Below, in pieces: positions 45,226 to 57,748 of a DNA stretch of 64,000 bases. The translations under genes were made by a program, and so were the position numbers. Source of the stretch: Dryas octopetala (Eukaryota; Streptophyta; Magnoliopsida; Rosales; Rosaceae); NCBI GenBank assembly GCA_963921425.1, contig OY992838.1, positions 1,116,001 to 1,180,000 of the forward strand, in the 5' to 3' direction. Within the stretch, counting starts at the first letter, position 1; each line of letters starts with the position of its first letter. The notes beneath the pieces were generated by a model, which saw nothing but the letters and a program-made list of their open reading frames with translations, was not told where the DNA came from and did no database searches.

Positions 45226-48200
45226 ATTTTTTTTTTTGGCCAAGAACAAAAGGATTCCATTCAAAAAAGCCACAAAGGCAGCAACAAAACAAGGGAAGCA
45301 AATATCTAGAAAATTCAAACAGAACCAAAATAGAAAGCTACAGCAGATAGAAGAAAAAAACTAAAAAATCAATCCAGAGGAAGTCCATCAGCCACCAAAA
45401 CTCCAAGCAAGGAAGATGGGGGTGTCTCCACCCAACCCTCTGGGCATAGCTTCCTTCTAGATAGCATAGCAACTGCATTAGCAGCACCATTAGCTTTGCT
45501 TGGCACCCAAGACAACCTCACAAAATCAAACTGAGAGGCAAGATGCCAAATCTCCTCCACAATTGGAACAATACGCCAGTCCATCTGTTGACTTGATTTA
45601 TCACAAGCTTTGATAATTGTTTGAGCATCAGACTCAATTACAACCTTTGTAAGACCAGACTTCTGAGCACATATTAAATCTTCTCTCACTGATAGAGCTT
45701 CCACCACAGACACAGAATAAGATAAGCAATGAACATAACTTCCTCCAATGACACAAGCCCTGCTATCCTTTATAACCACCCCAAGACCAGCCTCGTGAGA
45801 AGCTTGATCCCAAGATCCATCTGTATTGACTTTCAATTCAGGATCACAAGGGGGAGCCCAATCCACATGATCATTAAAAATGGAGGAGGGAGGCAGAGCA
45901 ATAGAAGGATTATACATACACTCAAGATATTTAACAAGCTCTTTTAGCAGATAGACCAACCCACACAGGATCTGGAAAAGATTTTTGAAACACAGCCTTA
46001 CATCTGGCCTTCCAAATATTCCAAATAATAAAACAATTCCAAGAGAGAATATATTCAGAGTCCTTCTTCCAATAATCCAATACCTCCAATAACCAAGAAT
46101 CAAAAGTAGAAATTGCAGCCTTATCAATCTTGTACTCCAAACAATCAAACCAAACTGCATTAACTCAAGAGCATAATAAGAGCATATGTTCAGTGGTTTC
46201 AGCATACTCACCACATAAAGGGCACAAAGCATTAGGAATGATCTTTCTTTTCCACCTAGAAGCCACAACATTTTGCAAAACCTTCCACAAAAACAATTTA
46301 ATTTTTGGTAGAGACTTGGCCTTCCAAATAATGCTTCAAAGCCTACCATCCACCTGATGAGAAGAATGACTAGAAACCAAATTTGGAATTTCCATATGAG
46401 AATGGCGCCAATGATAACCAATTTTGACTATGTAACTACCAGACTTAGAGAAAGGCTAAACAAACCTGTCATGATGAATTCTGGGGCCAATATGGATTTC
46501 CTCAATTCTTCTTTGCATCTCATCATCAATATAAAAAGAGACTTGACTAAAATCCCATGTCCAAGAGCTTTGATCAATGAGCTCAGATACTACTTAAGGG
46601 ACATCAGAGGCACTATGGACAACTTGATCCAAAAGGGGGGAATTAAGACCTGGAATCCAAGTATCCCTCCAAATGTTGACAGAAACCCCATCAATGACTT
46701 GCCATCTACCACCAGAAAGAAACAAATCTCTTCCCTCAAGCAAACTGCTCCAGGCCCAAGTAGTCCTTCCACCTTTTTTGGCATATAAGAGACTAGAATT
46801 TGGAAAGTATATACCTTTCAAAACCCTAGCCCACAGAGAGTCTAGTTCTTGAAGAAGCCGCCAAGCTTGCTTTGCTAGTAAATTAAGCCAAGTTAAAATC
46901 AGCCAAATTCCTAAAGCTCATGCCTCCATTGCACTTTGGTAATCCTAACCTGTCCCAGTTAATCCAGTGGATCTTTCTCTCCTCATCTTTTTGACCCCAC
47001 CAAAAATTTGACATTAAAGAATTTAACTCATCACATACTGCTTGTGGAAACTTAAAAATGGCCATTGGATATGCAGGGACAGCACAAGGCTTTCAGCAAA
47101 ACCTCCCTGCCAGCAGAAGATAAGAATAAGCCATGCTTCCAACCTTTGATCTTCTTAGCCAATCTTTCTTTCAGATATGCCAAAGAGTCTTTTTTTTATC
47201 TCCCCCAAATGGTTGGTAAACCTAGATACTTTCCAGGATTTAAAGCAGCCTCCATATTCATGATGGAACAAATCTCAGCTCTAACATCATTATTAGTGTT
47301 AGGACTGAAAAATAAAGTGGATTTTTCATAGTTAACCAACTGGCTTGAAGCTTCACCGTAGTCTTCCAAGATCTATCTCATTACCATACAATTCACCATA
47401 GAGGCTTTAAGGAAGAAAAGGGAATCATCAGGAAAAAATAAGTGAGAAATAATAGGGCCTGACCTACTCAATCTTATTCCTTTCAAACTTCCTCTGGACT
47501 GCATCTTGAACCATCTTAGAAAGTACATCTCCCACAAAAAGAAATAAGTAAGGGGATAAAGGGTCCCCCTGCCTCAATCCTCTTGAAGGAAAGAAGAAAG
47601 AACCAGGTTTACCATTGATGTGGATAGAAAGAGAAACAGTTTTAACACATTCCATGATTAGATGAACCCATCTTGCATCAAAACCCATTCTCAACATTGT
47701 AGCTTCCAGAAAATCCCACTCAACCTGGTCATATGCCTTATTCATATCCACTTTCAAACCTAACTTACCAGTGATACCCTCCCTCTTAATCTTTATATGA
47801 TGAAAAGCTTCATGTGCAATAAGTATATTATCTTGTATTTGTCTCCTAGCCACAAAAGCACCTTGAAAGGGAGAGACAATCTCAGGCATGAAAGGCTTCA
47901 GTCTATTTGCAAGTACCTTGGACAGAATCTTATAAGAAAAGTTGCAACAACCAATTGGTCTAAATTGAGAAAATTCCTCAGGCGCTACAACTTTAAGAAT
48001 AATCACCACTCTAGTCGTATTCATGGATTGCAGCACATAACCCTCATTATAAAAAGCCTTAACAGCCCTATTAACAACATCTTGCACTATTTCCCAATGT
48101 TTTTGATAGAAAATTCCAGAAAAACCATCTGGACCTGGAGCTTTCAGTGCTCCTAAATCAAAGACAGCTACCTTAATTTCCTCAAGAGTGATAGGGGAAA

Positions 48201-48795
48201 GAAAAGCAGCATTCATACTTTCAGTAACCACAGGAGTCACACAAGAGAGAGAGCTTTATCCAAACTTCGAGGCCCAACTAAGGTAAAAAGCTGCTTAAAA
48301 TAACTCAAGAAACCACTATGGATATCTTCTTCTTTCTGTAACCAATCCCCATTCAAATCCTTGATGCAGAAAACTTTATTAAACTGTCTTCTTTGAATAG
48401 TAGATAGATGAAAAAATTTAGTGTTTTTGTCTCCCTGTTGAAGCCAATCCACTCTTGATCTTTGCTTCCAATACATCTTCTCCCCTTCCCAAAGAAGCTT
48501 AATTTTACTTGTAAGAGCATGAATTCTTTCCTTGCACATTTTTTCACAAGGTAGATTCTGCTCCTGAGAAAGCTTTTGCATAAGTAAACGGATCTGTCTC
48601 AAATTATTACCACAGTGCTTTTTACTCCAATTTGTCAGATTATGAGCACAAGAACGTAAATTCTTGTCCCATCTAATAGCAGCATGATCAATATGATCTG
48701 ACAGCCAAGAATCTTCTATCACTTTTTTGCACTCTTCACTTTTAAGCCATTTAGCTTCAAATTTGAAAAGCCATGGAGATCTAATTTCTTTATCA
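45226..48795 (-). mobile_element. 5'-truncated L1-type LINE, broken
   Basis: Minus-strand non-LTR retrotransposon. The poly-A tail appears as a T run at 45227-45237. From 5' to 3': the stretch between endonuclease and RT (EIRSPWLFKFEAKWLKSEEC to about 48240); reverse transcriptase with LKAPGPDGFSGIF, FRPIGCCNF, KVDMNKAYDQVEWDF and GLRQGDPLSPYLFL (48240-47464), then FFPDD in place of the catalytic FADD in another frame near 47415; a zinc-binding module near 46200; and a C-terminal RNase H with VNTDGSW and the SDAQTIIKA block (45369-45850). The endonuclease is absent. The frame changes at several places (for example near 48240, 47464 and 46420), so the copy cannot make an active protein. A LINE RNase H domain is common in plant L1 elements. 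Confidence 0.9.
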
Positions 48796-51700
48796 CCTTT
48801 AACTATTGGTGCATCACTGACTGAACACAACTGCATATTGAATCTCTCCAAGACTCGATTAATATATCCTTATCCTTTTTGAGACAGTCCTAGCAGTCCT
48901 CGAGATCGATCCCTAAAGATCTCTATGCCACTAACATAAGCTGCCTCACCCATATCAACCATCTTAAAGTTATTGGCAAGATATTCCTTGGTTTCGTGTA
49001 ACAAACCAAGATCACTACTAGCTAACAAAATATCATCCACGTACATAACCAAAAAGATAAACTTACTCCCACTGATTTCCAGACATATCACTAATCAACA
49101 GTGTTTTCCTTAAATTCAAATGAGGTAATGATATCATTAAACCTTATATACCATTGCCTAGAAGCTTGTTTAAGCCCGTAAATGGATTTCTTTAATTTGC
49201 AAGCTAAATTTTCTTTTCCTTTCTTTGCAAACCCTTCAGGTTGCTCCATGTAGATATCTTCATCCAAATTCCCATTCAGAAAAGCGGTTTTCACATCCAT
49301 TTGATGTAACTCTAAGTCATAATGATCTACAAGTGCTATGATGATTCTAAGTGAGTCCTTTTTAGACACTGGAGTGGACGTCTCTTTATACTCAATGCCT
49401 TACTTCTGAGTGAAACCTTTGGCCACAAGTCTAGCCTTATATCGCTCGATATTGCCTTTAGCATTGCGCTTGGTCTTAAAGACCCATTTACAACCGACTT
49501 TCTTACAATTATTAGGTAATTCGATGAGATCCCAGACACAATTCTGGTCCATTGATTTCAACTCTTCATTCATGACATCTATCCATTTACCAGATTCATC
49601 ACTTTCAATGGCTTGTGAAAATGAAACCGGATCTTTCTTAATCCCAATATCATAATCAGATTCCTGTAGATACACCACATAGTCATCTGTAATGGCAACC
49701 CTTCTTTCTCTATGAGATCTTCTCAGAACTACCGGTTGTGGTGGTTCTACAACATTTTCAATGACGATATCTTCATGGAGTGGAAATGCATTTTCATTAT
49801 GTTGTTCATTCACCTCAGGTAGCGGAGCATTCTGAGGAATAACAACATTATCTTGAAGAGGAAAAGGTTGTAGGATATCCACTCTTATTTCTTCAAGATT
49901 CACCTTTCGTGATTCTTCACTCCCACTAATTTCGCCATTCTCTAGGAATCTAGCATTGCCAGTTTCAACTATCCTCATACTATGGTTAGGACAATAAAAT
50001 CTATACCCTTTAGACTTTTCTGGATAACCCATGAAATATCCAGATATTGTTCTTGAGTCTAACTTTTTTCTCATGTGGGTTAAAGATTCTTGCTTCCGTT
50101 GGACAACTCCAAACATGTAAATGTCTTAGACTAGGTTTCCTACCAGTCCACAACTCAAAAGGAGTTGTTGGGACTGCCTTACTAGGAACTTTGTTTAAGA
50201 TATACATTGATGTCTTTAAAGCTTCACTCCACAATGATTTAGGTACAGTAGTAAAACTCATCATACTTCTAACCATGTCTAAAAGCGTACGGTTACGCCT
50301 TTTAGCAACTCCATTCTGATGTGGCGTACCTGGCATTGTGTATTGAGCACAAATACCATGCTTTTCAAGGAATTTGGCAAATGGGCCAGGATTTTGTCCT
50401 GACTCATCATATCTACCATAAAACTCTCCACCTTTATCTGATCTCACAATTTTAACCTTTCTATCTAATTGTCTCTCGACCTCAGTAATGTACACCTTAA
50501 GGATGTCAATGGCTTGAGACTTTTCATGTATTAGATATACATAACCATAACGAGATAGATCATTTATGAAGGTGATAAAGTACCTCTCTCCAGTAAAACA
50601 TGGAATGGTGAGTGGTCCGCAAATATCTGTATGTATTATCTTAAGAAGCTCAGTGCTTCTTGTGGCACCTTTCTTAGTGTGTTTGGTTTGCTTTCCCTTA
50701 ATGCAATCCACACACACTTCAAAATCAATGAACTCTAGATTATTCAAAATTCCGTTCTTCACCAATCTCTCAATTCTATCCCTAGAGATATGCCCCAGTC
50801 TTCTATGCCACAAGATTGAAGATTTTTCATTAATTAGGCCATGTTTTAAACCAACATTTGAATGCAGGGTTACTAAAGATTGTGCAAACTCATGATTCAA
50901 AGAAATTTTATATAAACCATCATATAAAATACCATAACCAACTATAACTGAATTAAACATCAAACTGAGTTTTCTACAACCAAATAAAACTGAATATCCA
51001 GCAACATCCAATGTAGATAAAGAAACTAAATTCCTAGAAATCGAAGGTACATAAAAAGTGTTCATAAGATCCATCTGATGACCCGTCTCAAGGAGTAAGC
51101 GATAGGTTCCAACAGCTACCACTTCTGCTTTAAGACGGTTCCCCATATAGACAAATCTTTCACTTTCCTTGAGTTTCCGGCTTATAAGGTATCCCTCCAT
51201 TGAATTTGTTATGTGAGTTGTGGCCCCAGAGTCAATCCACCAAGTATTAGAAGGAACTTCAGCAAGATTTGATTCATAACATACAAAATAAGTATTCATA
51301 CCTTTCTTTTCGAACCAAGCCTTACGCTTGTTGCAATCTTTCTTCACATGTCCTTTCTTGCCACATAAGTAGCGCGCATTTGACAATGAAGTTACTTCCA
51401 TGGCCCTGGCTACTTTCCCCAGGTCCATTTCTTTTAATTGGTGGAAATTTCTTTCCTCTTTTCTTAAAACCTCCTTGAGTTACAACCAGCACAGTTTGAT
51501 GCCCTTCCTGCCTTAATCCCACTTCCTCTTGAATACACATACCAGTCAACTCATTCAAATTCCACTTATCTTTGTGAGTGTTATAGTGGATCTTAAATGG
51601 GCCGAACTGAGCAGGAAGTGAGTTGAGAATGAACTGCACCAAAAAAGATTCATCCACCTGCATGCATTTCAAGGGCTCTAAGTTTTGCAGCTTTGTCAGT

Positions 51701-53250
51701 CATATTAAGGATATGATCCTGAACTCCCTTGTTACCATCATATTTCATAGTAGTTAATTCTGCCATGAGTGTGCCTGCAAGTGACTTATCAGCTGATTTA
51801 AAGCGTTATTTCACAGCAGTTAAGTATTCCATTGCACTATCAGTCTGAAGATCGAAGGGATGTCTTGATGTTATTTGCAATAGTCATCCTCATAAACATA
51901 AGACTGAGTCTGTTTGATCTCTCCCAGGCTTTCAAAACCTGTTCTGCATCATCATTAGCTTCTTCAGGTCTTTCAACCAAAAGAGCCATGTCAAGATCTA
52001 ACACACCCAGCGTAAATTGAACCTGCTCATACCATTCAGAAAAGTTTGACCCATTGAGGGTCGGAATGCTAGATGCATGGGAGTGCAAAGAAGTGAGGAC
52101 ATTCACTGTAATAAAAATATCAATGCTCACGTTAAGGCTAAAAGTCTTTAACATAGAATTTTAATATTAATCAAATATAGACAATTGATATCACTATGAT
52201 AACTCCTTTGGGCGAAACCTTAGTATATCTAGTGTCTACTACAAATATTATCACCTATAAAGGTCTAATGTATTTTATGTCACTTACATAGTTAGACATG
52301 TTACCTTTGGGTATCTAAATCTACCTTACTTAATTACATAAATTACATTATCCCATCCAGTTCATAATTAATTGAAGATGACTTCCTTTGGGTTCGTCTC
52401 AATCTCCTAATTATGACTGCCATCGAGAATATTATTGTCTTTTATATCATTTTGTAATGATTAATCTTTCATGTAATTTAATATTCATGAAGCTTATTAA
52501 TTTGGGTCACTTCGGCGACTATCAAACAATAAACTATATGAATACAAAATTAACCAACAATATTCTCTAATAAATTTCATACAATATCAATTCTCTAATG
52601 TAGAACACTAACAGTTTAAATAAAAGTATGAAACCATTAATCAATTTGAGATCTAGATGAAATACTGAACAAGAAACCACTCACAGTTTCGATATCATTC
52701 TTGTAATTTGTATTGGAAACAAATAAAATGATCAACAATAATTCTAGTTAATTAAAGTTCTACCAAATATCAAATAATTCTAAGATACATTGATTCATAA
52801 CCATGCTCTAATACCAATTGTTAGAAAATCAATGAATAAAATTATGTGGAACTTCAACACTTGAATACAATATATCTTAAGGATAATGAAGTTAAGATCA
52901 GAGTTACATACCGTTGTTGGCCATTGAGAATTGATAGAGACTGATGATTGAAACTTTTTAGACAAATCTTAATCCTGAGACTTCTTCTACTCTCTGACTC
53001 TCTTTACACATGTTATTTCTTTTACTGATGGAATAGTTAAGTTACTCAATATGTTCAAGGGTCTGTGTACGTCTATTATAGAGGAGAGTAGAGAGCCACG
53101 TAAACTGATAAGAACGTACTATTTAGAAAACCACCCATCATGGACTTTTATCTAAAAGCAGTTATGTGTTTACTGGCTTCCTAAATTTGTGGAGTCCAAT
53201 ATACATGAAAACATGTAGTGGGTAAATGGGTCACCAATGTGAAACTAACA
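48796..53250 (-). mobile_element. Ty1/copia LTR retrotransposon, broken, right part only
   Basis: Read on the minus strand: LTR at 52819-53250, primer-binding site beside it, leader (52155-52818), gag (51330-52154), zinc knuckle near 51350, integrase (about 50130-51150) and reverse transcriptase down to the junction with the LINE near 48795. Motifs include HRRLGH, HTDICGPL, GTPHQNGVA, QMDVKTAFLNG and YVDD, in the order integrase then RT that defines copia. The rest of the polyprotein and the second LTR are not in the window. It is broken, with several breaks besides the missing end. Age cannot be measured from one LTR. It inserted in a copy of the duplicated PAP 3' region. Confidence 0.9.
52803..53250 (-). 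repeat. LTR and primer-binding site of the copia element
   Basis: The LTR is 52819-53250, about 432 bp. It begins TGTTAG on the plus strand and ends CTAACA, giving a short inverted repeat at its ends. Next to it on the minus strand is TGGTATTAGAGC, close to the initiator-Met tRNA primer site typical of copia elements (TGGTATCAGAGC). Confidence 0.85.
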
Positions 53251-53254
53251 TGAT

Positions 53255-53536
53255 CTTGTTGTATGTCATTGTAGAATTATATAGCATCTTATGTACACAC
53301 TCAAACATGCATATATATATATTAACAATTTATGTGAAATTAAATCATATATATTATTCTTCAGATCGATAAAGAAAATAGAAACAGAGAAATCAATTTA
53401 TTATTCTTGTTCCCCTTGGAGTTGGGTTTCATTCCCCATGTACAGATATTGATAATGGGGCAGGCTAGAGAAACTTATTAATCCATCAATAAAACTAGTG
53501 TACTAGTAGCAACAATATCGATCAATTATCAAAGTT
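53255..53536. repeat. Duplicated 3' flank of the RING gene
   Basis: It aligns with 34588-34915: TGATCTTGTTGTATGTCATT, then AACAATTTATGTGAAATTAA and a long identical stretch up to the RING stop codon. High identity on both sides of the RING gene indicates a recent duplication. Confidence 0.85.
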
Positions 53537-54022
53537 CTAAATAAAATAATGAAAGCGGCATTGACAAATGGGGCAGGTTCGAGGAGAGCTGCTGACCCGA
53601 GCGTCAATACAGTTGGAATGGAATGCATGAGCACATGCCGTGAGAACACGGCAGGAATCGCCATCCATGAAAACCTTGTCGCACATACTACATTGTTGAC
53701 TCACTAATTGATAACGGAAGTTATTGTAATCTGTCGCCGGCGGCAGTACTTTCTTCATTCCAAATTTTATCCGAAGTTTGTCAACTATGGTCAAGAGCAC
53801 GAAAGCGTTCACCACATAAAAAGTTAAGTCGCCAATGCTCTTAAAAGTAAAGAGCATAAGAGAAATATAGCTCACACCTGGAGATTCACATGCCAGAAAA
53901 AACACAGGCAATAGAATAACAACAAATTTGACCACAGAAGTCATCGTCCATTCATAAGAATAATGACCAATACCGAAACATGTCAAACAAGGTTTGAAAT
54001 TGAAGATCATAGGACGTGCCAT
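53537..54022 (-). CDS. Membrane-anchored RING-H2 finger protein (intact copy)
   Basis: A single-exon frame of 161 residues. A hydrophobic segment near residues 27-43 (SVVKFVVILLPVFFLAC) should act as a signal anchor; a second hydrophobic stretch lies near 66-80. The RING-H2 ligands are C111, C114, C130, H132, H135, C138, C150 and C153, the full C3H2C3 set, so E3 ubiquitin ligase activity is likely. The linker between the second and third ligand (15 residues) is in the normal range. It resembles ATL-type E3 enzymes in having a membrane anchor and C-terminal RING but lacks a clear GLD motif. The other copy at 34916-35377 has lost this N-terminus. Start chosen as the first in-frame ATG. Substrate unknown. 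Confidence 0.8.
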   Translation of the reverse strand: MARPMIFNFKPCLTCFGIGHYSYEWTMTSVVKFVVILLPVFFLACESPGVSYISLMLFTFKSIGDLTFYVVNAFVLLTIVDKLRIKFGMKKVLPPATDYNNFRYQLVSQQCSMCDKVFMDGDSCRVLTACAHAFHSNCIDARVSSSPRTCPICQCRFHYFI

Positions 54023-54203
54023 GGTTAATCGTGTTTGTTATATGCTGCTTAATTGTATTGGGTTTCATTGTGAAGTTGGTCATTTATATATTGGGTGTTC
54101 TCAATCATTTAATGGGAAACTTTGTTAATAGCCTCCATTATATATGCCTTAATTATCTCCACTAATTTGTCTTAATTTTCTCCTTTAATTCCATACATAT
54201 TGA

Positions 54204-55069
54204 TTTTTCCTTGTAATCAAATCTTATCTTATTTTATCTAGTCGCATAATAATACACACACGTACATTTTGTAATCTTTATCTCAATTAAAAAAAAGAAA
54301 TTCAATATTATTATATTACGACGTATGAATATATAAATATATGATTATTGTGAAGTTGCCAATTTAATTGGATAGATATGTACATTAATTTGTACACCAT
54401 TTCGTATAACCAATTCCAGCTGGATATCTAAAACGGAGTCAATCCAAAAAAAAAAAAAACCAAGCTGGAAATTAAGTATTGGTTAATTAATTAAGGTGAT
54501 TTAGCTAGAAGTCTAGAACCAAAGAAATTAGCAATTAAGCTTAAATCATGGATTACCTCAAAAATAGCTTAAATCATGGATTGATTGAAATAATTAGGCT
54601 ATAGAGTGATAGGGATATCTTTTTGTACTACACATTTTCCTTGTAATCAAATCTTATCTTATTTTATCTAGTTATATAATAATACACACACATATATTTT
54701 GTCATCGTGATCTCAATTAAAATAAAAAAAAAATTCAATTACGTACTATTATTACGACATATGATTATATGAATACTGTGAAGTTGTCAATTTAATTGGA
54801 TAGACATGTACATTAATTTCTACACCCTTTCATACAAGTATATAACCGATTCTAGTTGAATATCTAAAACCGAGTCGATCCAAAAAAAAAAAAAATGAAG
54901 ACCAAGCTGGAAATTATGTATTGATTAATTAATTAAGGTGATTTGTCTAGAACCAAAGAAATTAGCAATAAGCTTAAATCATGGATTACCTCAATAAAAA
55001 CTTAAATTTAAATCATGGATCGATTCGAATAATTAAGCTATCAATGTGAGAGGATATCTTTTTGTACTA
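54204..55069. repeat. Tandem duplication of about 432 bp
   Basis: Copy A (about 54204-54633) and copy B (about 54634-55069) share TCCTTGTAATCAAATCTTAT at the start, GTTGAATATCTAAAAC-like and CCAAGCTGGAAATTA words in the middle, and GGATATCTTTTTGTACTACA at the end. They differ by many substitutions and indels. It lies upstream of the RING gene and downstream of the tRNA. No gene in it. Confidence 0.9.
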
Positions 55070-55096
55070 CAGATTTTAACAAAAGAGAAAATTACA

Positions 55097-55168
55097 TGCG
55101 TCTGCCGGGAGTCGAACCCGGGTCTATTGCTTGGAAGGCAATTATCCTAACCGTTGGACTACAAACGC
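55097..55168 (-). tRNA. tRNA-Gly (anticodon UCC)
   Basis: A 72-nt cloverleaf on the minus strand. The acceptor stem is GCGTTTG with CAGACGC (one G-U pair), the D arm contains AGTCCAACGGTTAGGAT, and the anticodon loop is CTTCCAA inside an ATTGC/GCAAT stem. The T arm CCGGGTTCGACTCCCGG is perfect. No intron. Thymidine runs for pol III termination follow on the minus strand. It carries glycine to GGA and GGG codons. A decayed duplicate lies at 33429-33500. Confidence 0.95.
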
Positions 55169-56812
55169 TTTTTATGCTAATCAAGTCTCAGTTTAAATCA
55201 TATACCATACCATTATCCACTTGAATCATAAACTCATTGAGCACGCAAGGAACTTTTGCAGACCATGAGGCTATTCATCTCAAATAGGACCCTTACTAGT
55301 TCTTTGTAACCAGAGCAATATCTTCAGCTGATGAGGTGAAGCCTGGCAGAGGCAGAAACAGACACGTACATACTCTAATCTTCTCAAGGTTTCGTAAGGA
55401 ACAAGATGGTGGAGAATGTCTTGAAGACTAAAGTGATAAAGATAAAGAGACAAGCTGACTGATTAGCAACAGGGATAGAGATAAAAATTAATGTCACTGC
55501 TGTGCTGCCTCACTTGTCTTACACTAATGGATAAGTTCAAATTTCAAGTTTCAAGAGGACAGTCCCAATGAGATAATGAGATAAGAAGAACAATGTAGAG
55601 AATACAGTCCTAATGAGATAAGGAGAATTCATGCATCGACACATTCAAATTTATTGATAAAGAGTTGCATACATAAAAAGTACTGACAGAGTTCTATCAA
55701 TACTTAAAGTTACACTGACACATAATTTATAGATAAATTTCTATCAATGAGTTGCACCATAATCTGCTAATAAACTTCTGTCAGTGTTCAAAAGTAAATA
55801 CACTGACATTCAAATCTACTGATAAACTTATGTTTATTGACATTCAAATCTACTGATGAAACTTTATCAATATACAGGATCAAAAGTTAAGTTTGTTTAT
55901 ATCTGTCAATCAGTACTAATTGTCTATATACTGTCAGTTATCAGTATACAGAATTAAAACTCAAGTTTGTTTATATCTATCAGTCAGTACTGATTATCTA
56001 TATACTATCAGTTATCAGTATATATGATCAAAAATTAAGTTTGTTTCTATCTGTCTGATTGTCTATATACTGTCAGTCAGTATTGATTGTCTATATCATC
56101 TCAGTAATGCTAACTACTAAGGAATCACCCTACACATCCAAATTTACTAATAAAATCTTTATACATCTAAATCTACTAATAGCATCTTGTCAATATTCAA
56201 GAGTTAATAGCATCTTGTCAATATTCAAGAGTCAAACATTCATCAGTATTACATGCAGTGTCTGACGGATCAACTGGGAAAAGGAAGCAGATGAAAACCA
56301 TGTGAGCTAGAGTTGGGATAGCTTTGCTCCGACGACGTCACCCCAAGGCTGACGGATCGAGGAAGTTTGATTCAAACAAACAAATAGAGCTTTGAAAGCA
56401 AATTCACATACTATATTATTATCTGTGTTTAAATGCAAGGCACGTACAACACAAATATGTCACAGTCGACTATAATATTTCTACAGTACTTTCTACACGA
56501 CTACACCTACGCCTGATACATCATAATGTATAGTACAGTACACCCCAAAACAACTAAATACATTGAAAAAATAAAAGACCATATAATATGATATGACATA
56601 TATACACAGAAGAACCCATGCGGCACCGCTGCCGATTGACACATACTCCATATATCTATCGTAAATATACATATCATCCTTTATGATTTAACCGTTTCCG
56701 TACGTATATATATATAGTACGTATAGCTATACTATATATATGTGGATACTTAATTTATACAACTGAAGTGATTTCCTTCCCCACCAAGTTGTTGCTTGAA
56801 GCTTGAATTAGT
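55169..56812. other. Duplicated segment downstream of the tRNA and DREB2D 3' region
   Basis: The part to about 56450 is the second copy of the segment at 33380-34265. It is rich in words such as TCTACTGATAAA and TGTCAGTA. The last 360 bp hold TA runs and probably the 3' UTR of DREB2D. No gene. Confidence 0.6.
55878..56095. repeat. About 73-bp tandem repeat, three copies
   Basis: Units start at about 55878, 55951 and 56025. Each holds AAGTTTGTTTATATCT, CAGTACTGATTGTCTATATA and CTGTCAGTTATCAGTATA with small changes. The left paralogous segment (33380-34265) lacks this array, so it expanded after the duplication or was lost there. Confidence 0.85.
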
Positions 56813-57622
56813 TTACATGCACCAAGGAGATCGCAAGGCTTCCCAGCTATTATTCCCATCAAGGAAATTGCTGCCAAAAATCTGATCTCCCATCAGAACT
56901 GGGAAATCAATGGACATGGCAGCCTCTGCCCATATTGAAGAATCTTCACACACTGGCAGGTTTGTGCTTAAATTCTCCCACGAGTCATTAACACTATTGT
57001 CCTCCACTTTGATGTTGTTGTTGTTTTCCTGATGATATGGGTAATTACCATGGGGCTCAAACTCAGCGTTCCCATTAGGATAAGACACCACAGAATTGAT
57101 CTCATCATGGAGTACTGGTACTGCAAAATCAACATCCTTCACCACCCCACCAGCTGATTCTGGGTTATGATTATTAGTGTTTGAGAAACATGCATTAGTA
57201 GTACCTGAATTCTGCAGTGTTTGGGCCATCTGGGTGTTATTGGGCCCATTGGAAGAGGAGATCACTTGATGATGTTGATGTTGATGATCATAGTGAGGGA
57301 CTAATTGGTCGGGCAAATTGAGCTTTGCCTCCGAACCATAAAGTTTACGAGCAGCAGAATCATAGGCCAAGGCAGCTTCATGGGAGGTGTCAAAAGTCCC
57401 AAGCCAGAGACGAGCACCGCGATTGGGTTCACGGATCTCAGCCACCCACTTTCCCCAGGTTCTCTGCCTCACACCTTTGAAAGTGCACATAGCATTTTCT
57501 GGACCTCCTTTCCCTCTCATACACCCCTTTCTTGAACTAGCTTGTGCTGATTTTCTCACTTGTTTTCTCTCCCCACCCCCCACATTACTACTACTACGGC
57601 TCACATTCTCTGGCTTCAACAT
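56813..57622 (-). CDS. DREB2D: DREB2D-type AP2/ERF transcription factor
   Basis: An intronless gene of 269 residues. The AP2 domain (about residues 48-105) has [19 protein letters not shown] and [19 protein letters not shown], with the Val typical of DREB rather than ERF proteins. Upstream is [18 protein letters not shown], the group A-2 motif nearly identical to Arabidopsis DREB2D (At1g75490). The C-terminus has the conserved acidic [22 protein letters not shown] block, a likely activation region. The middle is Gln/His/Asn-rich. DREB2 proteins bind the DRE/CRT core (A/GCCGAC) in promoters of drought- and heat-responsive genes in the nucleus. Its neighbourhood with WAT1 and TFIIF beta matches Arabidopsis, which supports orthology. 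It is longer than the Arabidopsis protein in the middle. Confidence 0.93.
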   Translation of the reverse strand: MLKPENVSRSSSNVGGGERKQVRKSAQASSRKGCMRGKGGPENAMCTFKGVRQRTWGKWVAEIREPNRGARLWLGTFDTSHEAALAYDSAARKLYGSEAKLNLPDQLVPHYDHQHQHHQVISSSNGPNNTQMAQTLQNSGTTNACFSNTNNHNPESAGGVVKDVDFAVPVLHDEINSVVSYPNGNAEFEPHGNYPYHQENNNNIKVEDNSVNDSWENLSTNLPVCEDSSIWAEAAMSIDFPVLMGDQIFGSNFLDGNNSWEALRSPWCM

Positions 57623-57748
57623 TATCGTAATTGAAACAGAGAGAACTCTGGGGAGAAGCTAAGCTAGAAGGAATTTGGGATTGGAATTGGGATTTAGGAT
57701 TTGGGATTGTGATTTGGATTGAAAGGTGGTAGCTGAAATGGGTGGCCG

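Noticed and set aside
45100-48870. A clean LINE target duplication (CTTTAACT on both sides)
   Set aside because: The left match is not adjacent to the poly-A run and only eight bases agree, so it may be chance.
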